From Monodelphis domestica (lineage: Eukaryota; Chordata; Mammalia; Didelphimorphia; Didelphidae), in contig NC_077230.1 of NCBI RefSeq assembly GCF_027887165.1, positions 345,245,850 through 345,309,849 on the forward strand: 64,000 nt of DNA, written 5' to 3'. Of this stretch, positions 27,421-39,310 are shown piece after piece. How positions within the stretch are numbered: the first letter of the stretch is position 1; each line of letters begins with the position of its first letter. The notes under the pieces were generated by a model. It did not search any database, was not told the origin of the DNA, and saw nothing but the letters and a program-made list of their open reading frames with translations. The translations under genes were made by a program, and so were the position numbers.

Positions 27421-27594
27421 GAAAGAAAAAAGATAAACAATTTCATTTAAATAGTTGGATACTTTGCATTTTAAGAAAATCAATGGCTTGCACATTGCCC
27501 AGTCAGTCTTCATGGTTCAACCTTAACATTCCATTCATCTCATCATCTCATAATTAATAAATGATGACTTCTCAGGTAAAAAAGGAAAAAAAAA
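27421..27594 (+). other. Probable 3' transduction of the younger L1
   Basis: After the L1's own A-rich end there are about 155 bases of non-L1 sequence with an AATAAA at 27556-27561. A second A-rich tail starts about 15-20 bases after it, and then comes the right target copy. This is the layout expected when an L1 transcript reads through its weak poly-A site and uses a downstream one. The segment would mark the source locus. Alternatively it is a separate insertion. Confidence 0.6.
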
Positions 27595-29072
27595 GAAAAT
27601 TGAATCCACTGGCCATCCAGTGGAAAGACATCCACAAATGGAAACTCCCAGGAACACTATTGCCAAAAGTCAGCCCTTCTGGATCAAAGTAAAAATACTT
27701 TCAAGCAGCTAGAAAGAAATAATTCAAGTACTAAGCAGCTATAATCAGGATCCCACATGATAAAGTAGTTACCACTATAAAGGAGCAGAGGACTTCAAAT
27801 ATGACATTTCCAAAGGCAAAGGATATGAGTTTATCCCAAGAATAATATGCCTACCAAAACTGAGTACAGGGGGAAATATGTATCTTTAATTAAAGAAGAC
27901 TTAAGCATTTCTAATGAAAAGACTAGAGCTGACAGGCAAACACAGAAGTCAAGAGAAGCATAAAACAATAAGAATGAGAATCACAAGAGACTAAACAACA
28001 TTAAAATGTATTCATTCTTTTATGGAAAGATGATACATGTAGCCTCTCAGAACTTTATCATCACCAGGAGCCATAAAAAGAAGGCATGGGTGTGATTCTA
28101 GTATGTTTGGATGATCTTGAAAGAAGAAAAGGTTGGGAAAGAGGAATGCACAGAGAAAGGAGAGGAAGAATGGAGAAAATTCTCTCACTGTGAATGGGGT
28201 ATGCTAAGAGAAGAAAGTGAAGGGGAACAGACTTGAACTTCATACTCATTTGAACTAGTTAAAGGAGAGAAGAAAACACAAATCCCCACACAGTTGGGAA
28301 CAGAAATACACCTTACCCAACATTGAAATAAAAGGAAAGTAGGGAGGGAAAGAGTAGATTAAGAGATAAATTTACCCCCCAAAAAAAATCAGGACTTGAA
28401 ATATATGTTAGAAAAGCTAGCTATACTAGATCTCTGGAAAATAGGCACAGATGTATTTTTCAGCATAAAAACCATACAAATGAATGCATAAAAATGGAAA
28501 AATTAGACAAAATTTACCAATATAATGCAATAAAAATTACATTAAATAAAGGGCCTTTGAAGCAATGATAAAAATTTAATTGGAAACTAAATAACATAAT
28601 CCTAAAGAATGGGAATGTCAAAGAACAAATTAGAGAAACAACCATTTCATTAAAGATAATGACATTATCTCATTGTTGTAATATGCCACAATTTGTGGGA
28701 TAGAGTGGATGCAATGCTTAAGGGAAACATTCTTTCTAAAATTTTTCATCAAAAAAAAAGAAAAAGAAAAAGTAGATCCATGAATTAGGTATGTAACTAA
28801 AAGAAGAAAAAAAAATCCAAGAAAACCAACAAATCAAAACTCTCCAATTAAACACCAAAAAAGAAATCCCTGAAAATCAAGAGAAAGTAAAGAAATTGAA
28901 TTTTTAAAAAATTAATTAATTAATAAAACCAGAAGCTAGAGTTTTGGGGGAGCAGGGAACAAAAATGAAATAGATGTAAAATTACTGGATAACCAGCATA
29001 AAAATTAAAAAGGATAAATTAACAATAAAGAAGAAGTTCAAGTAATTATTAGAAGCTATTTTACCCAGCTAT

Positions 29073-29325
29073 AACAGGCAGCTAGGTAGTACAAGGATAG
29101 ACTGTCAACTCTGGAGTCAGGAAAATGTGAGTTCAAATACACCCTCAGACACTTACTAGCTGTGGGACCCTGGGCAAGTCACTTAATACTGTTTGCCTCT
29201 CAGTTTCTTCATCTGTAAGATGAACTGAGAAGGAAATGGCAAACCACTCCAGTATCTTTGCCAAGAATATCCCAAATGAGGCCATGAAGAGTTGGCATGA
29301 CTAAAATGACTAAGCAACAATGCCA
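29073..29325 (+). repeat. RTE-tailed marsupial SINE in the old L1
   Basis: tRNA-like head ('ggcagctaggtagtacaagg') plus the RTE-derived 3' part ('ggcaaaccactccagtatct', 'atgaagagttggcatgacta'). Such SINEs are mobilised by RTE rather than L1. Confidence 0.85.
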
Positions 29326-30315
29326 ATGAAACTGAAGCAGAGTGCAATAAAATACAGAATACAGAAAATGAACACTGTAAACGCACATTTGATAAACCCA
29401 AAGGTCCCAACTATTGTGGATAATAACCTACAATTTAATAAAAACTGTTAGGAAAATTGGAAAGCCTGGGAGAAACTAGGTATAGACCAATATCTCATAC
29501 CATATACAAAAATAAGCTCAAAATGAGTACTTGATTTAGATGTAAAAGGTGACATCATAAGCAAATTGGTGAAGCCTGGAAGAAATTACTCATTATATCT
29601 ATGAATAGAGGAAGAATTCATGACCAAACAAGAGATACAAAGATATATAGGCAGTAAAATGGATATAAATTATCAAATTTAATACTTTTTACTCAAACAA
29701 AAACCAATGTAGTAGAATTAGAAGAAAAACATGAAAATGGGGTGGGGGGCGAAATTTGCATTAAGTTTCTCTAATAAAATTTATGAAAGTAAAAGGCATT
29801 CCCCAAATGATAATTGGTCAAAATATAGGAAGTCAAAAATGCTCAAAATCACTAAAAAAGAAGTACAAATTAAAACAACTCTGAAATACCACTTCATTCC
29901 TATTAGACAAAAGCTAGAGAAGCTGTGGGAAATAGGTATACAAATGCTTTGTTGGTAGAGCTATGAACAGATCCAATCATTCTGGAAAATTTAGAACTAT
30001 ATTCAAATAGCTATTAAACTGTACATACCCTTGATACTGCTACTAAGTATACCCCCAAAGAAATAAAAAAGAAAAAGAACCCATACATAAAAAATATTTA
30101 TAGTAGCTCTTTTTGTGGTGGCAAAGAATTAGAAAATGAGATATCCATCAATTGGAGAATGGCTAAACAAACTATGTTATGTGGATGCAATGGAATACTA
30201 TTGGGCTTTAAGAAATGAAGGGGAGGGTTTCAGGAAAACCTAATAAAACTAGTATGAACTGATGCAGAGTAAAGTGAGCAGAACCAGGAGAACAATTTAT
30301 AAGATAACAATAATA

Positions 30316-30517
30316 GGGGCAGCTGGGTAGCTCAGTGGATTGAGAGCCAAGCCTACAGACGGGAGGTCCTAGGTTCAAATCTGGCCTCAGACACTTCCCA
30401 GCTGTGTGACTTTGGGCAAGTCACTTGACCCCCATTGCCTAGCCCTTACCACTCTTCTGCCTTGGAGCCAATACACAGTATTGACTCCAAGACAGAAGGT
30501 AAGGGTTAAAAAAAAAA
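30316..30517 (+). repeat. Mar1/WSINE1-type CORE-SINE with perfect 15-base target copies
   Basis: Near-consensus. aagataacaataata at 30301-30315 and 30518-30532. It inserted in the 3' UTR of the old L1. Confidence 0.97.
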
Positions 30518-31039
30518 AAGATAACAATAATATTGTAAGGATATTGAACTATGAAAGACTTAAAAATGTTGATCAATACAATAACCAAACATAGTTCCAA
30601 AAGATTCACAATAAAACATATTCTAAATAAAAAGATGATGGATACAAACATTACAAATTGAAGCATATTTTCTACTCTTTTTCATTTTGTTAATATGAAA
30701 ATTTATTTTGCACAATTATATATATATATATACACATATACATATATAAAGGGCTTTCATTTCTCTTGTTTTCTCAGTGAGGGAGTAAGAGGAGGAAGAA
30801 AATTCGGAACTGAAAATAAAATTCAATTTTAAAAGCAGGAGAAAAAAAAGGAAAAATGCAGAGTTCAATGGCCAAACATATTTATATTTTGTTTGCTTCT
30901 CAGACTGGGCATAAATCTCATTCCTGTGGTCTGGAAGGACTAACTTGGTTGATAACTTTTCTAAAGTTTGTGATTCTATTCAATTGAATTCAATTAACAT
31001 TCCGTACACCCCTGTAACCAAGGCCTTGTGCTTGCTGTT

Positions 31040-31315
31040 AGTATTGTTATTTTTGTTATTTTTCAGTTATGTCCAACTTTTCATGACCCCTTTTGGGATT
31101 TTCTTGGCAAAGAAAATATGGTTTGCCCTTTCCTTTTCCAATGTATTTTATGGATGAGGAAACTGAGGCAAACAGGATTAAGTGATTTGCCCAGGATCAC
31201 ATAGCTAGCAAGTGTCTGGGGCTGGATTTGAACTCGGGAAGATGAGACTTCCTTACTTCAGGTCCTGGGCTATCTAGCTACTGTGCCACCTAGCTGATTT
31301 CATACCACTTGGCTG
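31040..31315 (-). repeat. RTE-tailed marsupial SINE, minus strand
   Basis: Reads from the RTE tail ('cagttatgtccaacttttca', 'gggattttcttggcaaagaa') into the SINE core and head ('ctatctagctactgtgccac') in reverse. Confidence 0.85.
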
Positions 31316-31319
31316 CTAG

Positions 31320-33530
31320 AAATACTATATTATAAACTGTAACTAAGTCTCTTTCTTCAGGAAACAATCTAAAACAGGGGCTTGTAGCTTTGGAGGACGA
31401 TGTTGTAGACTCCTTTGGCAGATAAGGATCTTTGGACTCCTTAGATTAATATTGAAATAACCAAAGGAAATGCCAGATTTCCATTAAAGATTATTAAAGA
31501 GAAAAATATAAAAGTTTCTCATTTAAGTTCATTTATCCACAGACCCCAAGTTCAGAACCTTTGATATAAAAAGGGTAAAGATGTACCAGTTCTTTCTGTA
31601 CATATAAGCTACTTCCCCTTTTGTACAGAAGCATTTGATTGCTCGAGAAAAATAATATGTAAGGGAAAGTAATAAAAAGAACTTGTGAAGGAACATAGTT
31701 TGTGAGATAAAACATTGAGAAGATGCAGAGGACCTGAGAGATAACCCTTGGATGAATGAGAATCTGTCTGAAGACTACATGCCTGCAGAGCATTGTGGTC
31801 TACCAGCTCATTTGTATATTATATTTATTATAAGTTAATAAAGACTGTCATAAATCAAAGATTATATAAGGATTATTGGGTTTAGACCTGAGCACCAGGA
31901 GGCTCTGAATTGAATCATTAGAAGCTTTTAACAAACAAGCAGAAGCAACAGGGGCAGAATCAAAGGACAGTAGTCCCAAAGGGCTGGGGACAGAAGATAG
32001 AGAAGGATTCCAAATGAACCCACTGACTTCAGCAGTTTGGTTGGGAAATTGCTGCCTGAGAAACTTTGCTTTGCTGGCTGGCTGCGGCAGCTTCTGGAAG
32101 CTCATTGGAAGAGAGCAGTTATCCAGGTCTACTGCTCTCTAGAGCCATCTATCAGATGAAAAAAGCTCTCATGAATACATAGAGCCCTCTAGTGTGAGGG
32201 AGAACAGGAGAAAGAGATTTACTGTCTGGTTTGCAGTGAGCTGCCTTTAAGATGGACAAAAGTAGAATCCCTTGCTATTTGCAATTATGAGGTGCTTAAC
32301 AGTTTTCTGACATGGGAATTTCTTATCACTACAAGAGTGTAACACTTTCTCAGCTACCCTGTTAAGGATTCCTATGAGCAAAAAGCTTTCCAATGCTTCA
32401 TTAGAGCAAGAGGAATAGCTAGCAGAGCAGAGGTGTTGCATGGGGAATCAGATTGTTCCTAAAGGGACCAAGGACATTAAGCCTTGCACCCCAAATTAGT
32501 GAGTCGCCAGAGGTATGTGGGTTTCCCTGAATTCATGTGCTTCCCAGCTATCTAGTAAGGACACTCCACATACAGGTGGGGGTGTGACCATAGGTGAACT
32601 ATGTTTTGTTTATTCCTGATTTTGCTTTTTATTTAATATTTACAATTTTGCCTTGCATAGAGTAAAAGTTATTTCTGTTTCAGACCCCTAAAATATTTAT
32701 TATTATTGTTTTATTGTTAAGCAAATATAATGCATTTTGTTTTTTCTTCCTATTCCTTTGTAGAAGAGAAATGGGTAGGGAGTGTATGGGACATTTCACT
32801 TGGATTTTTTTCAGTGTTTTGATTGATATTTCTGGTTTTTTCTTTTAAAAATATTTGTAATGGATGACTTTTTTTGAGGGGGAAGGGAGATGGGGAAATT
32901 TTGGTTACATAAAAACAAAAAAAATCAACAAAAAATGGGATCATGGGAGAGTGACTTTTTTTGTAACTAGAAATTTAAGAGCTACAGTAAACTAGGATAA
33001 TACTAGTAATAGGAACATATCCCCTCCAAGTTACTATTTTCCAAGGGCCCTGATTGGAATATATTATAGCAAGATGGGATAGCCCACTCTGGGGACCCTA
33101 GATTTGGCATGAATGCAGATTAGGTGAGTGAGCCAGCTCAGAGAACCACAACTAGGTTATAAATACATGTATACAATGTATATATATGATATATATACAC
33201 AAATATATACAAATATATTTGTGTATATATATTTAATATACAAATATATAAAATGTGATACAAACGAGAGAATAAATGCAAGGAAGAAATCTAGACAAAG
33301 TGCTACTAGAAAAGAGATCATCTTTCATCTAGAGAGTCAAGGGAGATTTTGATGAATAATTGGTATCAGAAGTGTACTGAATAAATTGAGAGGATTAAAT
33401 AGCAAGTTGTAATTTGGGGAATTGAGTGAAGCGCACTTACTCTTATTCAATTCTGGAACTAGCTTAGTTCCTTTTCTATTTAGTTATATGTCTAGTCTAA
33501 CTTTGGTCTTGTGAGGAATTTTTATTCAAT
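31320..33530. other. Unclassified sequence with AT-rich microsatellite
   Basis: No gene recognised. A plus-strand 'ttaataaagactgtcataaa' near 31840 looks like an LTR or transcript poly-A site but its family is unknown. A TATA-type microsatellite lies at about 33170-33255. Confidence 0.4.
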
Positions 33531-33531
33531 A

Positions 33532-34290
33532 TGTCAGAAAACTTAATTACATTATTTGAACTTAGCCCTGCATGGTTGGGAAGCTGGACCACCTCTACTT
33601 GCTGATTCAAGACTCTTTACTAAGGACCTAGATTGTGCTGATCAGAAACACAGTTAGAGCCAAAGATTGATGCAAGTTGTTTTCTCGCAATTATACATCT
33701 CAAGCAATACATGTCTTATCTAAAAACTGGTCCCATACTGATCAGTTATTATTTCCATGTTTCTTTTAATTATTCAAAAACACTTGGGAGTGGGACACCA
33801 CTTTTTCTGACTTAAGAAAATTGTACCTCTTCACTCTCCCCCTTCCACTTTTGAAAGTCTCTGGGGGCAGTGAGGTGGCTCAGTGGATCGAGAGCCAAGC
33901 CTAGAGACTAGAGGTCCTGGGTTCAAATCTTCCCTCAGACACGTTCTAGCTGGGTGACCCTGGGCAACTAGCTCTTACTACTCTTCCATAGAACCAATAC
34001 ACAGTATTGATTCTAAGATGAAAGGTAAGTTTTTTTTTTTTAAAGGTCTAATTTTTCATGCAATTAGAAATCATATTACCTAATATGACCTGGTTGCCTC
34101 CTTTTAATTGGTCTCATTTGATTGTTTTTAATGTATAAAAGTTCATCTCCTTCTGTATTTGGGGTCCAATTTGTTAGTCAATTGGCATGCATTGCTTAAT
34201 AAATTGAAATGTTCTGAAGCTCAAACCTATGTTCCCTTTGTTCATCTCCCACCCACCAAATCTTTGTTGCAAGAACTAAATAGGTGGCTT
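33532..34290 (+). mobile_element. Possible old solo LTR (family uncertain), with a SINE inside
   Basis: A TATA-like 'atgtataaaag' near 34131 and an AATAAA near 34199 are spaced like an LTR promoter and poly-A site, with a following 'tgttccctttgttcatctcc'. The ends are not fixed. Fossil. A Mar1 SINE lies at 33864-34055. Confidence 0.35.
33864..34055 (+). repeat. Mar1-type CORE-SINE, diverged
   Basis: Head 'ggggcagtgaggtggctcag', core 'tcagacacgttctagctggg', followed by a T/A-rich end. A short internal loss occurs near the core. Confidence 0.9.
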
Positions 34291-34339
34291 TCTTGTTGGC
34301 CTTAAGACACCGTATCTTTGTGCATTTTTCCAAGGAGAC

Positions 34340-34735
34340 AGACCTGAGAAATATCTCAGCTGGCACCCTATTGTTTCTGAAATAAAACCTAAACCTTGTC
34401 AGTCACAATCTGGTGCTACCCTGCATTCCAGGCCTTCTTTGCAGCAAGGTAGATTACTCTTTACTACCAGATCACCTGGACTCTCCCCCTTGGAAGCATT
34501 ACCCATAGTTTACTGTGCCTGACATGTCTTTCCTTCATTTTTTCACTTGCTAAATTCTTATCCATCCTCTAAAAGCCCAACTTAAATACCTCTTCCAGGA
34601 AGCCTTTACTAATTTCTCCTTCCCTCATTTTTAATGCCTTCCCCTCTAACTCTATCTTCCATCTCTCCTGCATATGTTCCCTAAGGACTTATTTATATAC
34701 ATGTTGTCTCCTCCATTAGAACATAAGCTCCTATG
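34340..34735 (+). repeat. L2 LINE 3' fragment
   Basis: L2 landmarks in order: 'ttatccatcctctaaaagcc', 'cttccaggaagcctttacta', 'attagaacataagctcctat'. Confidence 0.75.
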
Positions 34736-35205
34736 AATTCCCAGCTGAGATGGCTGCCAAAAATGAGGCAGACTACCTCCCAGATAGCCAGATACTTAGT
34801 CCATCAAAAATCCCTAAAAATCCCATCAGACTGAATAATAATGAAGAAATACAATGAAAACCTTTTCATTAGATGTGTGACATTTTCCAACCCAGAATTG
34901 CAGCCAAAAGCCTATAGGAAAGGAGACCAACAAAAAAATCAGCACCAACACAAAGATGAAAGCCTCTCAGAGTGACCAAAGTCTTGTCAGAAATATTAGA
35001 AGGCTATGTCAAGAAAACCCCAGAGTGGTCAGAAACCCACTATGGACCTTGGAAGTAAAAAGGAGCAGCAATCATTGAAGTTTCAGCAATACTTAGACCG
35101 GGACTTTCTCAGGGGCACCAAGGTCCCTAGCACTCTGTCTTGAAATACCATTGAGGGCCCTGAAAATCCAGCATTCTGACCTGGTGGGGCCCTAACCCCA
35201 GAAAG

Positions 35206-36452
35206 TGGAAATTAGTGCATAAACTGTGACATTTAAAAGAGTGGGAGAGTAAATTTGTGGCATTTAAAATGGTGGAAGACTTAAAGAGGTCCTTTCCATA
35301 AACTGTAATAGTTAAAATAGTTATGATCATAAAATGTGGTGATTAAAAAAGTAGAAGATATAAATTGTGATAGATATAAGAGTGTGTGAGTAAATTGTGA
35401 CCGCAGAAAATATGTTTCACTACAGTGTCTTGGTTTTAAATCAAATATAAGGTGGTCGCCAGGGAAATATTCCCAAGTCAACTGGGTTTTATAGAGAATT
35501 TAATTAATTATACAATGAGGAATCAAAGAAAGAGAGAGAGTAAGAAAGGAATAAGTTTGAAGGGCCTTAAGCCAACATGGCCTAGACCTGAGTCTTAAGA
35601 GAGAGCAGTCAGTCAGTCTTTTATCACTCACCACAAGGTCTGTCTAAGCAAGGATTCTAGGGACAGAGTCTCCTCAGAGAGACTTCCAGCCAGAGACTGT
35701 TTCAAAGGGCCTCTCTCAAGAGCCTCCAGAGGGACAGAGTCCCCTCAGAGGAGCTCCAGCGAGACCTCCTTAGAGATTGTCTTCCAAGAGATTTCCTTTT
35801 CAAGAGCCTCTCCTCAAGAGATTTTCCAAAAGGATCGTTCCAAAAGGATTGTCTTTCAAGAGATTCTGCTTTTTCTTATATAGGGGGTTTTCTCCTATGT
35901 CACCTCCCCTAAGTTCTTCCATCTACCAATCACAGTAGACGTTTTCCAAGGGACAGCCCATTCTGAATTCACTGCTGGGTTGACTAATCCCTTTAGTAAG
36001 TTTGAATCCGAAAAAAACACTGCTGGGTCAACTAATCCCTTTAGTAAGTTTGAACCAGAAAAACTTCTGAATAAGTTTTCAACTCTGCTCCTGGCAAGTT
36101 TACAAGTTGCCTGACCTTTAATAGGTACTTAGCACCCCATTGTATTAATTCTAAAAATAGGCATGGCTTAAAGAACTTTTTGCCTCATTATAAGTATGGG
36201 TTAAAGTACTTTCATTGTTTAGCAAGGAGTTCTCTCCCCCAAAGCAGTCCCAAGTATGGGTGGAGCAGAGGTCCTCCCATTTCTGATCCAAGTAGAGTTC
36301 TCACTGTCAAAATGGGGAATGTTCTCAGTAGGGAATTGTTCCAATGGAGAATTCCCCAATGTGGAAATTTTTAGCATTCACAAGTCTGAGAAATTTCAAG
36401 ATTCACAAAACCCAGGTGACTCAAGAGCAAGCAGAACTAATCTCCACATCCA
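35206..36452 (-). mobile_element. Solo LTR, 1247 bases, class I ERV family, with aaag target copies
   Basis: Begins tggaaatt and ends acatcca, flanked by aaag at 35202-35205 and 36453-36456. On the minus strand it has a TATA box 'ccctatataaga' and the 'ccctggcgacc' motif shared with the LTRs at 5, 17.8 and 24 kb. A tandem duplication of about 47 bases (35971-36064, each unit starting cactgctgggt) lies on the promoter side. Fossil with no internal region. Confidence 0.8.
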
Positions 36453-37904
36453 AAAGTAAAGCAGGAAGCAGAGTCTGGGCCTGGCATAAAGCCCCAATTC
36501 AAGAACTAAGACTGAAGAAATGATCAAACAGAAGACACCGATGACAATAAATGATTGTACATCCAGAGATACCAAAACTCTAACTCATAATGACTGCAAA
36601 CAAAAACTAAAAGGAAAGAAAAGAATTTTAGGAGAGGAATGGGATGAGAAAGAAGAGGGAGGGAGAAGAACAGAAGAAAGAGGAGCAGTTCTAGGGGGGG
36701 GAAATGAAAGGAGAATAAATAGCTTAGAACAGATAGTGAGTCTTATAACCAAGTAATGAAATCTCTAAAAATCAGAATAGAACTTACAGAAATCAATGAC
36801 TATAAAACTATAAGACATAGAACAAAATTAGAGGACTGAAAAAGAGAAGAAATATGAGATATCTGATATTTTTTACATGTCTGGTATAAAAAACAAGAAG
36901 TCATCATTTAAGAAGCATGGGGCTCCCAGAAAATTACTATTGGAAAAAAAAAAGGCTGGAACTCTATTTTAAGAAATCAAAAGTAAAAACTATCCTAATC
37001 TATTAGAATAAGAAGGTAAAGCTAAGGTATAATTCTGAAAGAAACTCCAAAAGGAAAAGTCCCAAGAATTTTATAATCAAAATCCAGTTTCCAAATCAAA
37101 GAAAGAAATATGGCAAGCAGACAAAAAGGAGTTCAACTGCTAAAGATCACTGTCAGGGTCATCATAGTTTTCAACTAAAGTATACTACTCTACTCTAAAA
37201 TACAAAAATATGAGATTAAAACCAAGAATAATTTACTCTACAGAGCTGAATATAATCATGGGGTTGGGGGGAGAGGACCTTTTAATGGAATAGGGGATTT
37301 TCAAGCATTTATGATTAAAAGACCGGAGGTGAATAAGAACTTTGAAATTCAAGAGTCAAGGGAAAACTAAATGTTTAATTTATTTAAACAATCAGGAAGC
37401 TACATAATGATAAAGTGCTAACATTCTAAAGGAGTAGATGAACCATAATATCCCATCCCTTTGAAATATTAATGTCTTCAAAAGGTTAAGACATAATAAT
37501 TGTGAAGACAGAAGGTAAGAAAAGTAGATAAAGCAATAATAAAGAAAAATAAATCAAATCTGAGAATCAAATTATGATAAATTTTATTCTGAGGGTTTTG
37601 TGAAGTAGATAAGGAATGGTAAAAGAGATACAAGGTAGAAAAGAAGGGAGTGGAACATGACATTTCAAATAATTGGAGCATATGAGAAGAGAATACAAAC
37701 ATGGAAAAAGGGGTATGAATGAATTAAAGAAAAATTAGAACCTGAAGGGGTACCCATTAGAGAATGACTAAAATATTGCTATATGAATATAATGGAATAT
37801 TATTGCACTGAGAAATTATGAAAGAGGCAATTTCAGGGAATCCAGAGAAATATAAATTGATGCAGAACAAAGTGAGAACAATAATCTATATAAGGGCAAA
37901 AACA

Positions 37905-38124
37905 GGGGCAGCTGGGTGGCTCAGTGGATTGAGAGCCAGGCCTAGAGATGGGGGGTCCTAGGTTCAAATCTGACCTCAGACACTTCCCAGCTGTGTGGCT
38001 GGGCAAGTTCCCAGGGCAAGTCACTTGACCCTCATTGCCTAGGCCTTACCACTCTTCTGCCTTGGAGACAAAACACAGTATTGACTCCAAGACGGAAGGT
38101 AAGGGTTTAAAAAAAAAGGGCAAA
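37905..38124 (+). repeat. Mar1/WSINE1-type CORE-SINE
   Basis: Near-consensus except for a short internal duplication ('gggcaagttcccagggcaag'). Target copies aagggcaaaaac at 37892-37903 and 38125-38136. Confidence 0.95.
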
Positions 38125-38224
38125 AAGGGCAAAAACACTAAAGAAAAACAACTTTGAAAGACAATTCATATCAAAACAATAACTGGCTACATCTCCAAAG
38201 GATTGATAAAAAAAAAACTTAAAA

Positions 38225-38638
38225 TGGAGAAAGAAATATTTTGGGACAGGGTTACTGTGTAGATCGGGTCGTAGACCCCTGGTGAACCAGGGCTTTGCTC
38301 ACCCAGCATGTGAAGACTGCTTCGGTTGAACAAACAGAAGAAACCAATAAGAAGGTTCAATGGCTGAGATGGTGACGCAGCAAAGCACTATGGAGTGCTT
38401 AGGGCGTGTTGGAGCACGAAGGACAACAGGGCCATCCCATGCAGCTGAGGAAGTCTCCAGGTGTAACGATTTTTCGTGCCAATGGACCCAGGCTTCCAAC
38501 GCCGAGAGAGTGGGACTGTCTCTGTGCATTGACTTTTCCACTTAAATCTCCTTCACGCACAAGTGTCTTTGTGCACACTCATCTATACACCATAGATGAA
38601 AATGCACAAAGACAATCATCATCCTCGGTTACCGAGAG

Positions 38639-38700
<62 letters not shown>

Positions 38701-38708
38701 CACTACTA
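38225..38708 (+). mobile_element. RTE-like LINE 3' end (or RTE-mobilised SINE) with (TAC)n tail
   Basis: CpG-containing, high-complexity sequence unlike its neighbours ('gtagatcgggtcgtagaccc', 'gtgtaacgatttttcgtgcc'), then 'tcatcctcggttaccgagag', then a pure ACT/TAC run (38639-38708). RTE elements end in short tandem repeats instead of poly-A. The family call is from recall. Confidence 0.5.
38639..38708. repeat. (TAC)n trinucleotide run
   Basis: About 23 perfect units, directly joined to 'accgagag'. The leucine-rich frame across it is an artefact. Confidence 0.97.
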
Positions 38709-38884
38709 TTTATTAAGGTTTATTTTTCTATCTTAATGGGAGGGCTCAGAGAGAGAAGGAACATTTAGAGAACAGAGATGGAAGGTACTAAAAAAGAGGG
38801 AAATAAAAATGAGTAATGCCAAAAGAAAGAGGATATTTTTAAGTGAGCAGAAAGCCAACTAAATCAAAGAGCTGAAGGATCTAT

Positions 38885-39310
38885 ATTTAAGAAAATATTT
38901 ATAGAGGCTCTTTCCATGGCAGCCAAGAATTGGAAACTTAAGTGGGTATCCATCTATTGTAGAATGTCTAAACAAATTTTGGTATATGCATATAATGAAA
39001 TATCATTGTGTCATAAGAAATGATGAAATGGACAATTTTAGAGAATCTGAAAAGATCTTTATGTGTGTGTAGATTTAGGAAAACAATTTACACAATAACA
39101 TATATTAAACAAAATACTTTGAAAGACTTTATAATTCTGATTAGTATAATGATAAGCCATGAATGAATTCAAAGAATGAAAATGAAACATGTTATTCCTC
39201 TCTTTATAGATGTGATAAATGTAAAATTCAGAAAGAGACAAACATTTTCAGACATGACTAATGTGGGTATTTGTCTTATTTATTATATGTTAAAGAACTT
39301 ATTTTTGTTC
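38885..39310 (+). mobile_element. Old LINE-1 3' fragment
   Basis: L1 3' text ('ggcagccaagaattggaaac', 'ttggtatatgcatataatga', 'tttgaaagactttataattc'). Confidence 0.7.

Larger units (their letters stand above)
17622..27594 (+). mobile_element. Younger LINE-1, nearly full-length originally, with nested insertions
   Basis: Starts with the L1-like 5' leader 'tggggagctaaaatggc' and runs to an A-rich tail near 27420. Parts: 5' UTR (17622-~17790 and ~18386-18900); ORF1 (~18930-19933 and 21945-~22050), with coiled-coil sequence and RSRRDNLKIIGLPE typical of L1 ORF1p; ORF2 endonuclease (about 22.69-23.64 kb, FAPNG and IIVGNLN motifs); a short reverse-transcriptase piece with [11 protein letters not shown] (about 24.11-24.15 kb); ORF2 C-terminus (25439-26181, 26489-27080); and 3' UTR. 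A large internal deletion separates the endonuclease and reverse-transcriptase parts near 24.0 kb. Insertions within it are an LTR in the 5' UTR, the NAP1L1 retrocopy and two more LTRs. Imperfect 13-base target copies gaaaaacgaatac (17609-17621) and gaaaattgaatcc (27595-27607) flank the whole. It is inactive, with many stops. Confidence 0.8.
27595..30700 (+). mobile_element. Older LINE-1, remainder (ORF1 end to 3' end)
   Basis: Continues the same old L1. It holds the ORF1 C-terminal region (27.6-28.0 kb), a gappy ORF2 with endonuclease and reverse-transcriptase remnants (28.3-29.0 kb), the ORF2 C-terminus (29.39-30.29 kb, including the common 'cattctggaaaatt' and 'gtggtggcaaagaatt' stretches) and the 3' UTR. 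It is interrupted by an RTE-tailed SINE (29073-29325) and a Mar1 SINE (30316-30517). Many stops and deletions show it is ancient. Confidence 0.7.
34736..38224 (+). mobile_element. Older LINE-1 with an LTR and a SINE inserted
   Basis: L1 5' UTR-like start ('cagctgagatggctgcc', 34.74-35.2 kb) resumes after the LTR at 36457 and runs through degraded ORF1 (36.5-37.4 kb). It then jumps to ORF2 C-terminal and 3' UTR text (37.74-38.22 kb, 'aatggaatattattgcactg'). Most of ORF2 is absent. A Mar1 SINE lies at 37905-38124. Confidence 0.65.

Noticed and set aside
38406-38768. 120-codon frame with a leucine run
   Set aside because: Produced by the (TAC)n tail of an RTE-like repeat.
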